Below are positions 34,327 through 43,917 of a stretch of 64,000 nt of DNA, piece by piece. Numbering within the stretch: the first letter of the stretch is position 1; each line of letters opens with the position of its first letter. The stretch lies in assembly GCA_949295465.1 (NCBI GenBank), contig CASFKY010000046.1, forward strand, positions 1-64,000, written 5' to 3'. The translations under genes and the position numbers were made by a program. The DNA comes from an uncultured Oscillospiraceae bacterium. GTDB taxonomy: Bacteria; Bacillota; Clostridia; Oscillospirales; Ruminococcaceae. The notes beneath the pieces are model-generated. The model worked only from the letters and a program-made list of their open reading frames with translations. It had not been told where the DNA came from and ran no database searches.

Positions 34327-35244
34327 ATGAGGGCAGCCAGGGAGAAAAACTTCATCTCGGCGGTGGTCTACCTGCACAACGAAGCGGAGCGGGCCGCCGG
34401 CTTTCTGGGGATGCTCCGCCAGGTGCTGGAAGAGCACTTCGAGCAATATGAGATCGTGGCGGTGGACGACGCCAGCAGCGACGATACCGCCGGGGAGGTG
34501 CGCCGCTTTGCGGCCGAGACCATGGACAAACCCCTCACCCTGCTGCACATGAGCCTGCGCCAGGGGCGGGAAAAGTGCATGAGCGCCGGGCAGGACTGTG
34601 CCATCGGCGATTTTGTCTATGAGTTCGACTCCATCCTGCAGCCCTACCCGGAGGAGCTGATCTTCCGGGCCTATGAGACGGCCCTCAAGGGCAGCGACGT
34701 GGTGATGGTGGGCCCCAGCCGGGTGCGGGCGGGCAGCCGGCTGTTCTACGGGGTGTTCAATCGGTTCAGCCGGTCGGTCTACCCCCTGGGCACCGACGCC
34801 TTCTGTCTGCTGAGCCGGCGGGCCATCAACCGGGTCCACGCCCAGAGCGCGGGGCTGGCCTACCGCAAGGCGGCCTATGCAGCCTCGGGGCTGCGGGTGA
34901 GCCGGCTGAACTTTGAGGGGGCGCTCCAGGGGAGCCGGGGCGGCGATCTGGACCTGGCGGTGGACAGCCTGGCCCTCTACACCGACGCGGGCTATCGGGT
35001 GAGCCTGGCGGTCACCGGCTGTATGTTCTGCCTGGCCCTGGCCGAACTGCTCTACACCCTGGCGGTCTTTTTCCGGGGGGATTTTGTGGAAGGCTGGGTC
35101 ACCACCATGTTTGTGCTCACTTTGGGGCTGGCCGGGCTGTTTCTGGTGCTGACCATCGTGGTGAAATACCTGAGCCTTATCCTGAAATTCACCTTTGAAA
35201 AGCAGGACTACCTGGTGGAGAGCATCGAAAAGTTCCAGAAGTGA
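34327..35244 (+). CDS. Family 2 glycosyltransferase with C-terminal membrane helices
   Basis: A 305-residue protein: GT-A domain with ISAVVYLHNEAERAAGFL (about 9-26), IVAVDDASSDDTAGEV (about 44-59) and VYEFDSILQPYPEEL, then two membrane helices (VSLAVTGCMFCLALAELLYTLAVF; TTMFVLTLGLAGLFLVLTIVV) and a basic tail. The layout is that of polyprenyl-phosphate glycosyltransferases (DPM1/GtrB-like), which load a sugar onto undecaprenyl phosphate. The adjacent GtrII-type gene would use such a donor, making a GtrB-GtrII pair. ATG follows AATAAGGAGATATT. Confidence 0.82.
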   Translation: MRAAREKNFISAVVYLHNEAERAAGFLGMLRQVLEEHFEQYEIVAVDDASSDDTAGEVRRFAAETMDKPLTLLHMSLRQGREKCMSAGQDCAIGDFVYEFDSILQPYPEELIFRAYETALKGSDVVMVGPSRVRAGSRLFYGVFNRFSRSVYPLGTDAFCLLSRRAINRVHAQSAGLAYRKAAYAASGLRVSRLNFEGALQGSRGGDLDLAVDSLALYTDAGYRVSLAVTGCMFCLALAELLYTLAVFFRGDFVEGWVTTMFVLTLGLAGLFLVLTIVVKYLSLILKFTFEKQDYLVESIEKFQK

Positions 35245-35265
35245 GAGAAAATTTATAAAAAGAGG

Positions 35266-36873
35266 ATGTTGCAGATGAATGCGGTGACACAGCGCCGGCC
35301 GGGACTGATGGGGCCGGAGAAGTTTTTTTCGCTGCTGAGGCAGGGGATTCGCCCTGCCTGGAGATGGGCCTTTGAAGCTACATTTTTCAGCGGACTATTG
35401 ATCCACCTTTATCGGATGGCCAACTATATCATGGTGGACGACACTCCCTACTTCAGCTACAATGTGCAGAACACCTCCTATTTTGGAAGGTGGCTGCTGC
35501 AATATGCGGGCGCTATCAGTTCTTATATGGAACTGCCGGCTTTAAACGCCATACTCAGCCTGTTTTATCTGGGGATTTTTGCCGCCATACTGGTGGAGCT
35601 GGCGGGCATAACCCGCCGGCTTATCTGCTGGCTGCTGGGGGTGACCCTGGCCTCCCTGCCGGCCTTTACCACCACTCTGATGTTCGGGTACGCAGCGGAT
35701 GCCTACATGCTGGCTCTGGTGCTGGCCGGGGCGGCAGCCCTGCTGGTGTGCCGCGTCAGGGGATGGAAAGGTGTGGCGCTGGGTGCGCTGTGCCTGATGC
35801 TGTCCATGGCGATTTATCAATGCTATCTGGATGTGACTGTGTTTCTGTGCCTGCTGGCTATCCTGTTGGGCAGTTTGTTCGGAACCCTTCCCGGGCGAGA
35901 CCAGCTGGTTCAGGCTGGCCGGATGCTGCTGATGGGGGTGCTGGGGGTTGCGGCCTACATGCTCTCCGCCAAGGCGGCATTGGCTGTGATGGGCCTTGCT
36001 GCCAGTGAATATGGCGGCTTTGACACCATGGGGCAGCTGGATGTGTCGGCGTCCCTGGATGCTTTGTATCAGCTTTACCTTTCCCCCCGCCATATCTTTA
36101 TGGACAAGTTCTGCTATGCCACCAACCTGGGCTGGCAGCTGGTGGGCTGGGCGGCGCTGGGGCTGATGGGGCTCATGGCCCTGTGGGTGATCTGGCACAG
36201 AAAATTGTGAAAAATCCCGGTTCAGTTGTTTTTGGCGGTGGCGAGCCTGGCTGCGATGCCGGCCGGCTGCAGCGCACTGGCGGTATTGCAGCCCCAGAAC
36301 TTCCCCTACAATTCGCTGAACGGCTTTGCCAATGGGCTGTTTCTGGTGCTGCTGCCCATCCTGGCGGCCCGTTTGGCTGCTTTGCCGGAGGGAGAAAGCC
36401 TGGCAGGCAAGGGCCTGCGCTGGCTCTCGCTGGGGGCCTGCTGTCTGCTGTGCTGGAATTTTATCCTGCTGGCCAATCAGTCCTATCGGGTTTCCCGGGT
36501 CATCACAGAGAGAGATCATGCCAACGCCAACCGGGTATTGGCCCGCATGGAAATGTCTGAGGGATATGACCTGAACGGCCCTGTCTACTTTGGCGGCATA
36601 TGGGTGCCGGTACAGGATCAGACCGATTTTATGCAGAAGGGCCTGCTGCTGCATCAGAATATCCGGGGACTGCACACGGATACTCTGCTGTTTGGGGATG
36701 GCGCGTATCATATTTATCTGAATGAAAATTTTGGAACCAATTTCCAGACAGTGAGCGAGGAAACCCGGCAGGCCATCCAGGACAGCCCGCAATATCAGGA
36801 GATGGCGCCTTGGCCCGATCAGAGCGCCGTACAGGAGATTCAGGGCGTACTGGTGGTAAAACTGTCCGAGTAA
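35266..36873 (+). pseudogene. GtrII-type glucosyltransferase gene interrupted by an in-frame TGA
   Basis: Two pieces in the same frame, 35266-36210 (314 residues) and 36211-36873, join across a single TGA (36208-36210). The first has the GtrII N-terminal loop VDDTPYFSYNVQNTSYFGRWLLQYAG and many membrane helices. The second resumes directly with a membrane helix (PVQLFLAVASLAAMPAGC) and a soluble tail ending VLVVKLSE. Read through, the 535-codon length fits GtrII (Glucos_trans_II) proteins. A re-start at TTG 36226 could make a second fragment, but it lacks a clear ribosome site. Codon use is less GC-biased than in neighbours, suggesting recent acquisition. It could be a recent nonsense mutation or a consensus error. 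Confidence 0.75.
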
Positions 36874-36897
36874 TCTGCAGGAAAGGAAAACCGAATT

Positions 36898-38610
36898 TTG
36901 CAGAAGAACAAGCTGCTTCCAAAACAAATGTCCCGCCGCCGGTTCTGGCTCTGGGTGCTGGCGCTGGTGGTGCTGCGCCTGGCTTTGTGTAGCCAGCAGC
37001 GGGTGTATACCTGGATCGACGGGGCCCCGCTGGACGATGAGCTCATGTTCCAGTGGGCCCAGAGCATCTCGGCCGGCCAGTGGCTGGGCCCCTACGACCA
37101 TCTCACCCTCTCCAAGCGGCCCTTTTTCGCCCTCTGGCTGGCCCTGCTCAACCGGCTGGGAGTACCCTACCTGCTGGGCGGCCAGCTGCTCTGGTGTGCC
37201 GCGGCCCTGGCGGGGGCCCTGGCCTTTGCGCCGGTTCTGAAATCTTACCGGGGGCGGCTGGTGCTCTTTGGCTTTTTGTGCTGGAACCCGGCGGCCTGTG
37301 CCTCCTTCACCTGGCGGGTCTACCGGGACAACATCTATCCGGCCCTCTGCCTGCTCTTTTTTGCCGGGCTGGCGGGCTGGCTGCTGCGCTGTGCCGGGCC
37401 CCTGAAAAAAAGCCTGGGCTGGCTGGTGCTGGCCGGGGCGGGCCTGGGCTGCGGCTGGCTCTGCCGGGAGGACGGGGTCTGGGTGCTGCCCTTCGGGCTG
37501 GCGGCCCTGGCGGCTGGGCTCGTGGCCCTGTGGCGGGCCCCGGGCGCCCGGCGCCGGGCACTGAAAAGCCTGGCGGCGCTGCTGCCCTTCGGGATGCTGG
37601 CGGCCTCGGTGGGGGCGGTCTGCGCCCTCAACCAGAGCTGGTATGGGGTGTTTGCCCTGAGCGATTTCTCCGAGGGGAGCTTTGCCGACGCCATCGGCGC
37701 CATGACCCGGGTGAAGGAGGAGGACTGGCAGCCCCTGGTGAGCATTCCCACCTCGGTGCGTCGGCAGCTGTACCAGGCGGTGCCCCAGCTGCAGCCCCTG
37801 GAGTACTGGCTGGAAGAGGACGAGGACCTGCAAAACAGCTACCGCAACCCGGCCCTGGACGACTACCAGTCCGGCAGCTTCTACTGGGCTCTGCGCCAGG
37901 CCGCCCAGAACATCGGGGTCTATGACACCCCCCAGAAGGCCGAGGAATACTGGGCCGGGGTAGCTCAGGCCATCAACACCCTCTGCGACGAGGGGGTCCT
38001 GCCCAGCGAGGGGGGGAAACGCAGCGGCACCACGCCCCCCGTCCGGGCCGAGTATGTACCGGCGGTGCTGGCCGAGAGCCTGCGCAGCCTGGGCTATGTG
38101 CTCACCTTCGGGGGCTGCCAGCCCTATGAGGCGGACCGCACCATCGGCACCACCCAGGACCTGGCCGTCTGGGAGGAGTACCTGCACACCTCCACCAACG
38201 TGGCCGCGGTGGCCGGCACCGACGATCCCTATTATAACCCTCTCCAGAAAGGGGCCTTTGCCCTGCTGGGGGCAGTGCGCTGGGCCTACGCGCTGGCGCT
38301 GCCCCTGGGCTTTGCTGCGGGCCTGGTGCTCTGGCTGCGGGCCGGCTGGGCACTCTGGAAGGGCCGGGGGCAAAAGGGGAATGGCTCCCCTCTGCCCTGG
38401 CTGATCCTGCTGGGGCTGCTGGCCATGGCGGCCCTGCGCATCGGGATGATCGCTTTTGTGGAGGTGGCCAGCTTCAACATCGGCACTTATGTGATGTATC
38501 TGGCCACGGTGCACCCGCTCCTGATTCTGTTCAGCGGGGTGAGCTGCCTTTGCTGGGGCCCCGGAGCCCTGGCCCAAAAACGCCGGCCCGGCCAAAAGCG
38601 GCCGGCCTGA
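36898..38610 (+). CDS. GT-C-like polytopic membrane glycosyltransferase
   Basis: A 570-residue protein with a membrane helix after residue 14 and about ten more, plus a large exported loop (about 260-470). Early motifs are YTWIDGAPLDDELMFQWAQS (acidic DD/DE in the first loop) and GWLCREDGVWVLP, consistent with a GT39/GT-C fold. The start is taken as TTG 36898 behind AGGAAAGGA; ATG 36928 is an alternative that removes ten polar residues. Composition is again strongly GC-rich, unlike the preceding broken gene. It closes the second glycan cluster. Sugar unknown. Confidence 0.68.
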   Translation: MQKNKLLPKQMSRRRFWLWVLALVVLRLALCSQQRVYTWIDGAPLDDELMFQWAQSISAGQWLGPYDHLTLSKRPFFALWLALLNRLGVPYLLGGQLLWCAAALAGALAFAPVLKSYRGRLVLFGFLCWNPAACASFTWRVYRDNIYPALCLLFFAGLAGWLLRCAGPLKKSLGWLVLAGAGLGCGWLCREDGVWVLPFGLAALAAGLVALWRAPGARRRALKSLAALLPFGMLAASVGAVCALNQSWYGVFALSDFSEGSFADAIGAMTRVKEEDWQPLVSIPTSVRRQLYQAVPQLQPLEYWLEEDEDLQNSYRNPALDDYQSGSFYWALRQAAQNIGVYDTPQKAEEYWAGVAQAINTLCDEGVLPSEGGKRSGTTPPVRAEYVPAVLAESLRSLGYVLTFGGCQPYEADRTIGTTQDLAVWEEYLHTSTNVAAVAGTDDPYYNPLQKGAFALLGAVRWAYALALPLGFAAGLVLWLRAGWALWKGRGQKGNGSPLPWLILLGLLAMAALRIGMIAFVEVASFNIGTYVMYLATVHPLLILFSGVSCLCWGPGALAQKRRPGQKRPA

Positions 38611-38628
38611 TACGGATAAGGAAGAACC

Positions 38629-39843
38629 ATGGAAATTCTGATTGTCGGGGCCGGCGCCGCCGGCCTGATGGCGGCGGGGGCCGCCCTGGAGAGGGGCCAC
38701 GCCGTCACCCTGCTGGAGCACAGCCCCCGGCCGGGCCAGAAGCTGCTCATCACCGGCAAGGGCCGGTGCAACCTCACCAACAACTGCGACGAGCGGACCT
38801 TTTTGAGCAATGTGCGCTCCAATCCCCGCTTTTTGTACTCCAGCCTCTACGCTTTCCCCCCCGCGGCGGCCATGGAGCTCTTTGAGAGCCTGGGCGTGCC
38901 CCTCAAGACCGAGCGGGGCCGCCGGGTCTTCCCGGTGAGCGACCGGGCCGAGGACGTGCGGGCGGCCCTTCTGCGGTATGCCCAGGGGGCCCGGTTCTGC
39001 AAGGGGGAGGCGGTGGAGCTGATCCTGGAGGAGGGGGAGTGCCGGGGCGCGGTCTGTGGGGACGGCCGGGCGTACCGGGCCGACCGGGTGCTGGTGGCCA
39101 CCGGCGGGCTCAGCTACCCCACCACCGGCTCCACCGGGCTGGGGTATCGCCTGGCCCGGCAGGCGGGGCACACCATCCGCACCCCTCAGCCCAGCCTGGT
39201 GAGCATCCTGGCCAAAAACCGGGAGGAGTGCCGCCGGATGATGGGCCTGTCCCTCAAAAATGTCACCCTCACCCTCACCGAGGACGGCAAGCCCATTTTT
39301 GAGGAGCAGGGGGAGATGCTCTTCACCCATTTCGGCATTTCCGGCCCTCTGGCCCTCAGCGCCTCGGCTCATCTGGGCGACATGACCCGCCGGGCCTATT
39401 CCGCCCGCATCGACCTGAAGTCGGCCCTGAGCCCGGAGCAGCTCTACGATCGGATCACCCGGGATTTTGCGGCCCTCTCCAATAAGGAGGCCGCCCACTG
39501 TCTGGTCAAGCTGCTGCCGGCCTCCATGCAGCCGGTGATGCTGGAGCGGTGGGGGATGGACCCCCATCAGAAGGTGAACCAGATCACCCGGGAGGAAAAG
39601 CGGGCCCTGGTATCCCTCATCAAGGGCTTTGAGATCCCCCTGAAAGAGCGGGGGGACCTGGAGCATGCAGTGATCACCAGCGGCGGGGTAGAGGTGAAGG
39701 AAGTGAACCCCAAGACCATGGAGTCCAGGCTCTGCCCCGGCCTCTTTTTTGCCGGGGAGGTGCTGGACCTGGACGGCTACACCGGGGGCTACAACCTGCA
39801 AATTGCCTGGTGCACTGCTCAGGCCGCAGCCCGGGCCTGGTAA
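38629..39843 (+). CDS. HI0933-family FAD/NAD(P)-dependent oxidoreductase
   Basis: A 404-residue flavoprotein: MEILIVGAGAAGLMAAGAALERGH (FAD site), GKGRCNLTNNCDERTFL (family hallmark), VATGGLSYPTTGSTGLGY, and the C-terminal GLFFAGEVLDLDGYTGGYNLQ. This is the HI0933-like (aminoacetone oxidase/BaiN-like) group, whose physiological substrate is mostly unknown. It lies immediately before cmk-plsC-ispH/rpsA, a neighbourhood often seen in Clostridia, so it is probably core and not part of the glycan cluster. The ATG follows TAAGGAAGAACC. The 109-base gap after it holds a GC-rich palindrome (CCCGCCCCGGGCGGG) but no clear promoter. Confidence 0.88.
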   Translation: MEILIVGAGAAGLMAAGAALERGHAVTLLEHSPRPGQKLLITGKGRCNLTNNCDERTFLSNVRSNPRFLYSSLYAFPPAAAMELFESLGVPLKTERGRRVFPVSDRAEDVRAALLRYAQGARFCKGEAVELILEEGECRGAVCGDGRAYRADRVLVATGGLSYPTTGSTGLGYRLARQAGHTIRTPQPSLVSILAKNREECRRMMGLSLKNVTLTLTEDGKPIFEEQGEMLFTHFGISGPLALSASAHLGDMTRRAYSARIDLKSALSPEQLYDRITRDFAALSNKEAAHCLVKLLPASMQPVMLERWGMDPHQKVNQITREEKRALVSLIKGFEIPLKERGDLEHAVITSGGVEVKEVNPKTMESRLCPGLFFAGEVLDLDGYTGGYNLQIAWCTAQAAARAW

Positions 39844-39952
39844 GGCATTGTCATACTATGTAAGGAAAAGCAGGAAAAAGTCCCCGGCTCCCTGCGGGCC
39901 AGCGGGGCGGCCCGCCCCGGGCGGGAACAAATCATCGGAAAGAGGAAAAAAC

Positions 39953-40624
39953 ATGAGTATCTCTGTCGCCATCGACGGCCCCTCCGGGGCCGGCAAATCC
40001 ACCCTGGCCCGGCGCCTTGCCGCCGAAATGGGTTTTGTCTATGTGGACACCGGGGCCATGTACCGCTCCATCGGGCTGTTCGCCCTGGAGTCGGGCATTG
40101 ATCCCCACGACGCCGCCGGGGTGGAGGCCCTTTTGCCCCAAATCCACCTGGAGGCCAGGCCGGTGCCCGGCGGCCAGCAGATGCTGTTGAACGGCCGGGA
40201 CGTGACCGACCAGGTGCGCCGGGAAGAGGTGGGCATGGCGGCCAGCGCCGTGTCGGCCCTGCCGGCGGTGCGCGCCTTTTTGCTGGACAAACAGCGCCAG
40301 ATGGCCGCCAGCCAGAATGTACTGATGGACGGCCGGGACATCGGCACCGTGGTGCTGCCCGGGGCCACCGTCAAGATCTTCCTAACCGCCGCCCCCCAGG
40401 CCCGTGCCCTGCGTCGCCAGAAGGAGCTGGAGGCCAAGGGCCAGCCCCGGCCCTACGGGGAGGTGCTGGCAGACGTGCTCCAGCGGGATGAGCAGGATTC
40501 CAGCCGGGCCGCCGCCCCCCTGCGCCAGGCCGAGGATGCCGTCCGTCTGGACACCACCTACCTGGATTTTGAGGAGAGCTTTGCCCGTCTGCGGGAGATC
40601 ATCTGCCGCCGGGCCGGGCTTTGA
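39953..40624 (+). CDS. cmk: Cytidylate kinase
   Basis: A 223-residue protein with the P-loop DGPSGAGKSTLARRLA (residues 8-23), VYVDTGAMYRSIGLFA, and the family core VLMDGRDIGTVVLPGA, DEQDSSRAAAPLRQAEDAV. It phosphorylates CMP/dCMP. In the nonulosonate setting it also recycles CMP released from CMP-sugars. ATG 39953 is supported by GGAAAGAGG and by the conserved SISVAIDGPSG start; longer in-frame versions overlap the previous gene. It is coupled to plsC at a 12-base gap. Confidence 0.95.
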   Translation: MSISVAIDGPSGAGKSTLARRLAAEMGFVYVDTGAMYRSIGLFALESGIDPHDAAGVEALLPQIHLEARPVPGGQQMLLNGRDVTDQVRREEVGMAASAVSALPAVRAFLLDKQRQMAASQNVLMDGRDIGTVVLPGATVKIFLTAAPQARALRRQKELEAKGQPRPYGEVLADVLQRDEQDSSRAAAPLRQAEDAVRLDTTYLDFEESFARLREIICRRAGL

Positions 40625-40636
40625 GGAGGGCAGGGT

Positions 40637-41254
40637 ATGATCTATGTGATCGCGGTGCCTCTGGCCTGGCTCCTCTGGCATCTGGCCTTCCGCATCCGGG
40701 TGTACGGGCTGGAAAACATTCCCCGCCAGGGGGGCTTTGTGCTCGCCCCCAACCACATCTCGGCCATCGACCCGGTGTTTGTGGTCATCGCCCGCTTTTG
40801 GGGCAAAAAGATGCTCATCCTGGCCAAGGAGGAGCTGTTTGAGAAAAACGCCTTTCTCACCTGGTTCTTGCTGCGGGTGGGAGCCATTCCCCTGGCCCGG
40901 GGCAAGGCGGACACAGGCGCCCTGGACGAGGCCGTGCGGGACTGCCGGGCCGGCCGGGGGCTGCTCATCTTCCCGGAGGGTACCCGCTCCAAGACCGGCC
41001 AGGTGGGCAAACCCAAAAGCGGGGCCTTCGTCATCGCCAGCATGGCGGGGGTGGATATGATCCCCTGCCGCATCCTGTACGATACCCCCCAGGGCTTCAT
41101 GCGGCTGTTCTGCCGGGTGCGGGTCTGCTTCGGGCCGGCCATCCCCGCCGAAAAGCTGGCCCTGGGCCAGGAGCACTCCGCCGCAAAACTCCGGGTCTGC
41201 AAGCAGCTGCTCACCGACAGCTGGCAGGCCCTCTACGACCAGTACCATTTTTAA
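40637..41254 (+). CDS. plsC: 1-acyl-sn-glycerol-3-phosphate acyltransferase
   Basis: A 205-residue protein with the acyltransferase motif NHISAIDPVF (HxxxxD, about residues 36-45), GAIPLARGKAD, and FPEGTRSKTGQVGKPKSGAF (motif III). It makes phosphatidic acid at the membrane; an N-terminal hydrophobic stretch (VIAVPLAWLLWHLAF) anchors it. ATG follows TGAGGAGGGCAGG. It is followed 12 bases later by ispH-rpsA. Confidence 0.93.
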   Translation: MIYVIAVPLAWLLWHLAFRIRVYGLENIPRQGGFVLAPNHISAIDPVFVVIARFWGKKMLILAKEELFEKNAFLTWFLLRVGAIPLARGKADTGALDEAVRDCRAGRGLLIFPEGTRSKTGQVGKPKSGAFVIASMAGVDMIPCRILYDTPQGFMRLFCRVRVCFGPAIPAEKLALGQEHSAAKLRVCKQLLTDSWQALYDQYHF

Positions 41255-41266
41255 GAGGAAACAGCC

Positions 41267-43180
41267 ATGGAGATCTTGAAGGCAAAAACCGCCGGCTTCT
41301 GTTTTGGGGTGGACCGGGCGGTGAAAATGACCTACGACCTGGTGGAAAAAGGCCACAAAGTGGCCACCCTGGGCCCCCTCATCCACAACCCTCAGTGCGT
41401 GGCCGACCTGGCCCGCCGGGGCGTTCTGACGGTGGATGCCCCCGAGCAGGTGCCCGCCGGCTATGAGGTGGTGATCCGCAGCCACGGGGTGGGAGCGGCC
41501 GTTTATGATAAAATCCGTACACTGGGCCTGGTGTACCATGACGCCACCTGCCCCTTTGTGGCCAAGATCCACCGCCTGGCCCGCCAGGCCAGCCAGGAAA
41601 ACGGGATTTTGCTCGTTGCAGGGGACAAAAATCACCCGGAAGTGCAGGGCATCGTGGGCCATACCCAGGGGGAGGTTTTTGTCTTTGCCGACCTGGAGGA
41701 GCTGAAAGAGTGGTGTGCGGCCCATCCCCGGCCCGAAAAACCGATTTTTGCGGTGGCGCAGACGACTTTTCAGGTGAAAAAATGGCTGGAATGCTCAGAG
41801 TTTCTCAAAAAAGTGTATACAAACGGGCGGTTTTTTGATACAATATGTAATGCGACGTGGGCGAGGCAACAGGAAGCGGAAGACCTCAGCCAAAAATGCG
41901 ATCTCATGATCGTCATTGGCGGTCATCATTCTTCCAATACCCAAAAGCTGGCCAAAGTGGCCGCCCGTTACACCCGGGCCTATACGGTGGAGACAGCCGA
42001 TGAGCTGGACCCCCATTGGTTCCAAGGGGTGCGGACGGCGGGCATTACAGCCGGGGCTTCCACGCCGTCGTCTATAATTGAGGAGGTACTTAACAGAATG
42101 AGCGAAGAAATCCGTGACGACATGAGCTTCGAGGAAATGATTGAAGCCTCGATGAAACCCGTGTATGTGGGCAAAGTGGTTAAGGGCACCGTTACCAGCG
42201 TGCAGCCCAACGAGATCCAGGTCGACATCGGCACCAAGCACACCGGCATCGTGCGGTTGAGCGAACTCACCGACGATCCCTCGGCCCGTGCAGAGGATCT
42301 GGTGAAGGTGGGCGATGAGCTGGACCTCGTCGTCGAAAAGGTCAACGACCAGGAAGGCGTTGACTATCTGTCCCGCAAGAAGCTGGAGTCCCGCAAGGGC
42401 CTGGAGGAAGTTGCCAAGGCCTGCGAAGAGGGCACCGTTATGGAGGGCGTCGTTTCCGAAGCCAACAAGGGCGGCGTCGTTGTGCTGGTCAAGGGCGTGA
42501 AGGTGTTCGTGCCCCGCAGCCAGGCCACCATGCGCCGGGATGAGGATTACACCCAGCTGGTCAAGCAGACCGTCAAGCTGGTTGTGACCGAGTGCGCCGG
42601 CCGCAAGATCGTTGGCTCCATCAACAAGGTCACTGCCGAGGCCAACGCTGCCAAGCGCAAGGAGTTCTGGGAGAACGTGGAGATCGGCAAGCACTACACC
42701 GGCGTGGTCAAGAGCCTGACCTCCTACGGCGCCTTTGTGGACATCGGCGGCGTGGATGGCCTGTGCCACATCAGCGAGCTGAGCTGGAACCGCATCAAGC
42801 ATCCCAGCGAGGTGCTGAGCGTGGGCGACACCATCGATGTGTATGTGCGCGATCTGGACCGTGAGGCTCAGAAGGTTTCCCTGGGCTACAAGAAGCCGGA
42901 GGACAACCCCTGGGAGAAGCTCAAGACCGAGTATCCCATTGGCAGCGTCTTCACCGCTCCCGTGGTCAGCATCACCAAGTTCGGCGCCTTCGTGCGCATC
43001 CTGCCCGGTGTGGACGGCCTGGTTCACATCAGCGAGATCAGCAACGAGCGCGTGGAGAAGGTCAGCGACGTGCTGAAGGTGGGCGACGAGGTCAAGGTGA
43101 AGCTGCTGGATGTGGACTTCGACAAGAAGCGCATCAGCCTCTCCATGAAGGCCCTGCTCAACGACGAGGCCGCCGACTGA
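41267..43180 (+). CDS. ispH-rpsA: Bifunctional IspH (HMBPP reductase) / ribosomal protein S1 fusion
   Basis: A 637-residue fusion. Residues 1-~270 are IspH: [4Fe-4S] cysteines in [11 protein letters not shown] (C12), [11 protein letters not shown] and [10 protein letters not shown], with SHGVG and NHPEVQG. IspH makes IPP/DMAPP in the MEP pathway. From ~280 four S1 repeats follow ([77 protein letters not shown]). The fusion is known in many Clostridia. At the junction an in-frame ATG (42098) follows GAGGAGGT, so free S1 may also be made. Codons in the S1 part look more optimised than in IspH. Confidence 0.93.
   Translation: MEILKAKTAGFCFGVDRAVKMTYDLVEKGHKVATLGPLIHNPQCVADLARRGVLTVDAPEQVPAGYEVVIRSHGVGAAVYDKIRTLGLVYHDATCPFVAKIHRLARQASQENGILLVAGDKNHPEVQGIVGHTQGEVFVFADLEELKEWCAAHPRPEKPIFAVAQTTFQVKKWLECSEFLKKVYTNGRFFDTICNATWARQQEAEDLSQKCDLMIVIGGHHSSNTQKLAKVAARYTRAYTVETADELDPHWFQGVRTAGITAGASTPSSIIEEVLNRMSEEIRDDMSFEEMIEASMKPVYVGKVVKGTVTSVQPNEIQVDIGTKHTGIVRLSELTDDPSARAEDLVKVGDELDLVVEKVNDQEGVDYLSRKKLESRKGLEEVAKACEEGTVMEGVVSEANKGGVVVLVKGVKVFVPRSQATMRRDEDYTQLVKQTVKLVVTECAGRKIVGSINKVTAEANAAKRKEFWENVEIGKHYTGVVKSLTSYGAFVDIGGVDGLCHISELSWNRIKHPSEVLSVGDTIDVYVRDLDREAQKVSLGYKKPEDNPWEKLKTEYPIGSVFTAPVVSITKFGAFVRILPGVDGLVHISEISNERVEKVSDVLKVGDEVKVKLLDVDFDKKRISLSMKALLNDEAAD
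42080..42100 (+). promoter_or_regulatory. Internal ribosome site and in-frame start for the S1 part
   Basis: GAGGAGGT (42080-42087), 10 bases, then ATG (42098-42100) in frame, encoding [14 protein letters not shown] at the head of the S1 section. A TATAAT (42073-42078) lies too close to be a useful promoter for a leader carrying this site. Confidence 0.6.
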
Positions 43181-43200
43181 GTTCGGCTCAAATTCAACAA

Positions 43201-43238
43201 AAAGCGCGGAATCCCGTTTGGGGTTCCGCGCTTTTTTT
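43201..43238 (+). terminator. Intrinsic terminator after ispH-rpsA
   Basis: AAAGCGCGGAATCCC (43201-43215) pairs with GGGTTCCGCGCTTT (from 43221) with one bulged T, followed by a run of seven T. Confidence 0.92.
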
Positions 43239-43371
43239 GTGCCCGGGCGCCGGGCAAAGCCCCTTTGGGCAAAAAATCGGTTTTGTCAGGGGCGCCATCT
43301 GCTGTTTTTCGATACAGCGAAAAGCGGCAAAAGGATGGAAGAAAGGGGAGAAAAGAAAGGCGCCGCACTCC

Positions 43372-43400
43372 TTGACAGGGGAGGAAAAAGTTTCTATATT
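43372..43400 (+). promoter_or_regulatory. Promoter of the perR operon
   Basis: TTGACA (43372-43377), a 17-base spacer, TATATT (43395-43400). It is near consensus, with the PerR-type box just downstream. Confidence 0.85.
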
Positions 43401-43404
43401 AGAA

Positions 43405-43419
43405 CTAGAATAATTCTAA
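43405..43419. promoter_or_regulatory. PerR/Fur-type operator
   Basis: CTAGAATAATTCTAA is a 6-1-6 inverted repeat (TAGAAT-A-ATTCTA) matching the PerR consensus TTATAATnATTATAA at 12 of 14 fixed positions. It overlaps the expected transcription start, fitting autorepression. An overlapping half-site (TTAGAAC) precedes it. Confidence 0.75.
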
Positions 43420-43493
43420 TTTTAAAAATCAGGTATCTATTCCGGCAGGCACCCATTGAGGCCAAGAACAGCAGAAGGAAAGATGAAAAGCGA

Positions 43494-43889
43494 ATGAGAT
43501 ACGAACAAAGCATATTGGAGATCATCTGTGCCGGGGAGAGCCATATGACCGCCGAACAGGTATTTTTTGCACTGAAACAGCTTTACCCCTCGGTGGCCTT
43601 GGCCACCGTATACAACAACCTGAACAGCCTGTACCAACAGGGCAAGGTCCGCAAGATCAGCGTGGAGGGCTACCCGGACCGCTACGACAAAAATACCCGG
43701 CACGATCACCTGGTCTGCCGGCGATGCGGCAGCCTTGCGGATATCCATCTCTCCGACCTCACGGCAGACCTGGAGCGGCAGACCGGCTTTTCCATTGAGG
43801 GGTATGATCTGAAGATCCAGTATCTCTGCCCCCGGTGCCGGGCGGAATTGGAGAAAAAGGACGGTGAATACGAGCCTCAGGGCTTGTAA
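43494..43889 (+). CDS. perR: Fur-family regulator, PerR type
   Basis: A 131-residue protein: winged helix with MTAEQVFFALKQLYPSVALATVYNNLNSL, regulatory metal residues H17, RYD (D65), H70, H72 and ADIH (D83), and a structural zinc site CRRC...CPRC. Asp at the position equivalent to Bacillus PerR D104 (Glu in Fur) argues for a peroxide-sensing PerR that represses stress genes until its His ligands are oxidised. The N-terminus is about 20 residues shorter than Bacillus PerR; no better in-frame start exists. The operator just upstream and msrAB downstream support this. Confidence 0.85.
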   Translation: MRYEQSILEIICAGESHMTAEQVFFALKQLYPSVALATVYNNLNSLYQQGKVRKISVEGYPDRYDKNTRHDHLVCRRCGSLADIHLSDLTADLERQTGFSIEGYDLKIQYLCPRCRAELEKKDGEYEPQGL

Positions 43890-43917
43890 ATATATATATA
43901 GGAAAAGGAGGCTTTCC

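Noticed and set aside
36208..36210. TGA in the GtrII gene as selenocysteine or reassigned tryptophan
   Set aside because: The position is a loop in a transporter-like enzyme with no selenoprotein setting, and other genes here use TGA as a normal stop and TGG for Trp.
35542..39801. A 1419-codon open frame on the minus strand
   Set aside because: It runs antisense to several recognised genes and is rich in His, Gln, Gly and Pro with no domain; long antisense frames are expected at this GC content.
42073..42078. TATAAT inside ispH-rpsA as a separate S1 promoter
   Set aside because: Transcripts would start inside or after the GAGGAGGT site, and no -35 is present; the internal translation start is the better reading.
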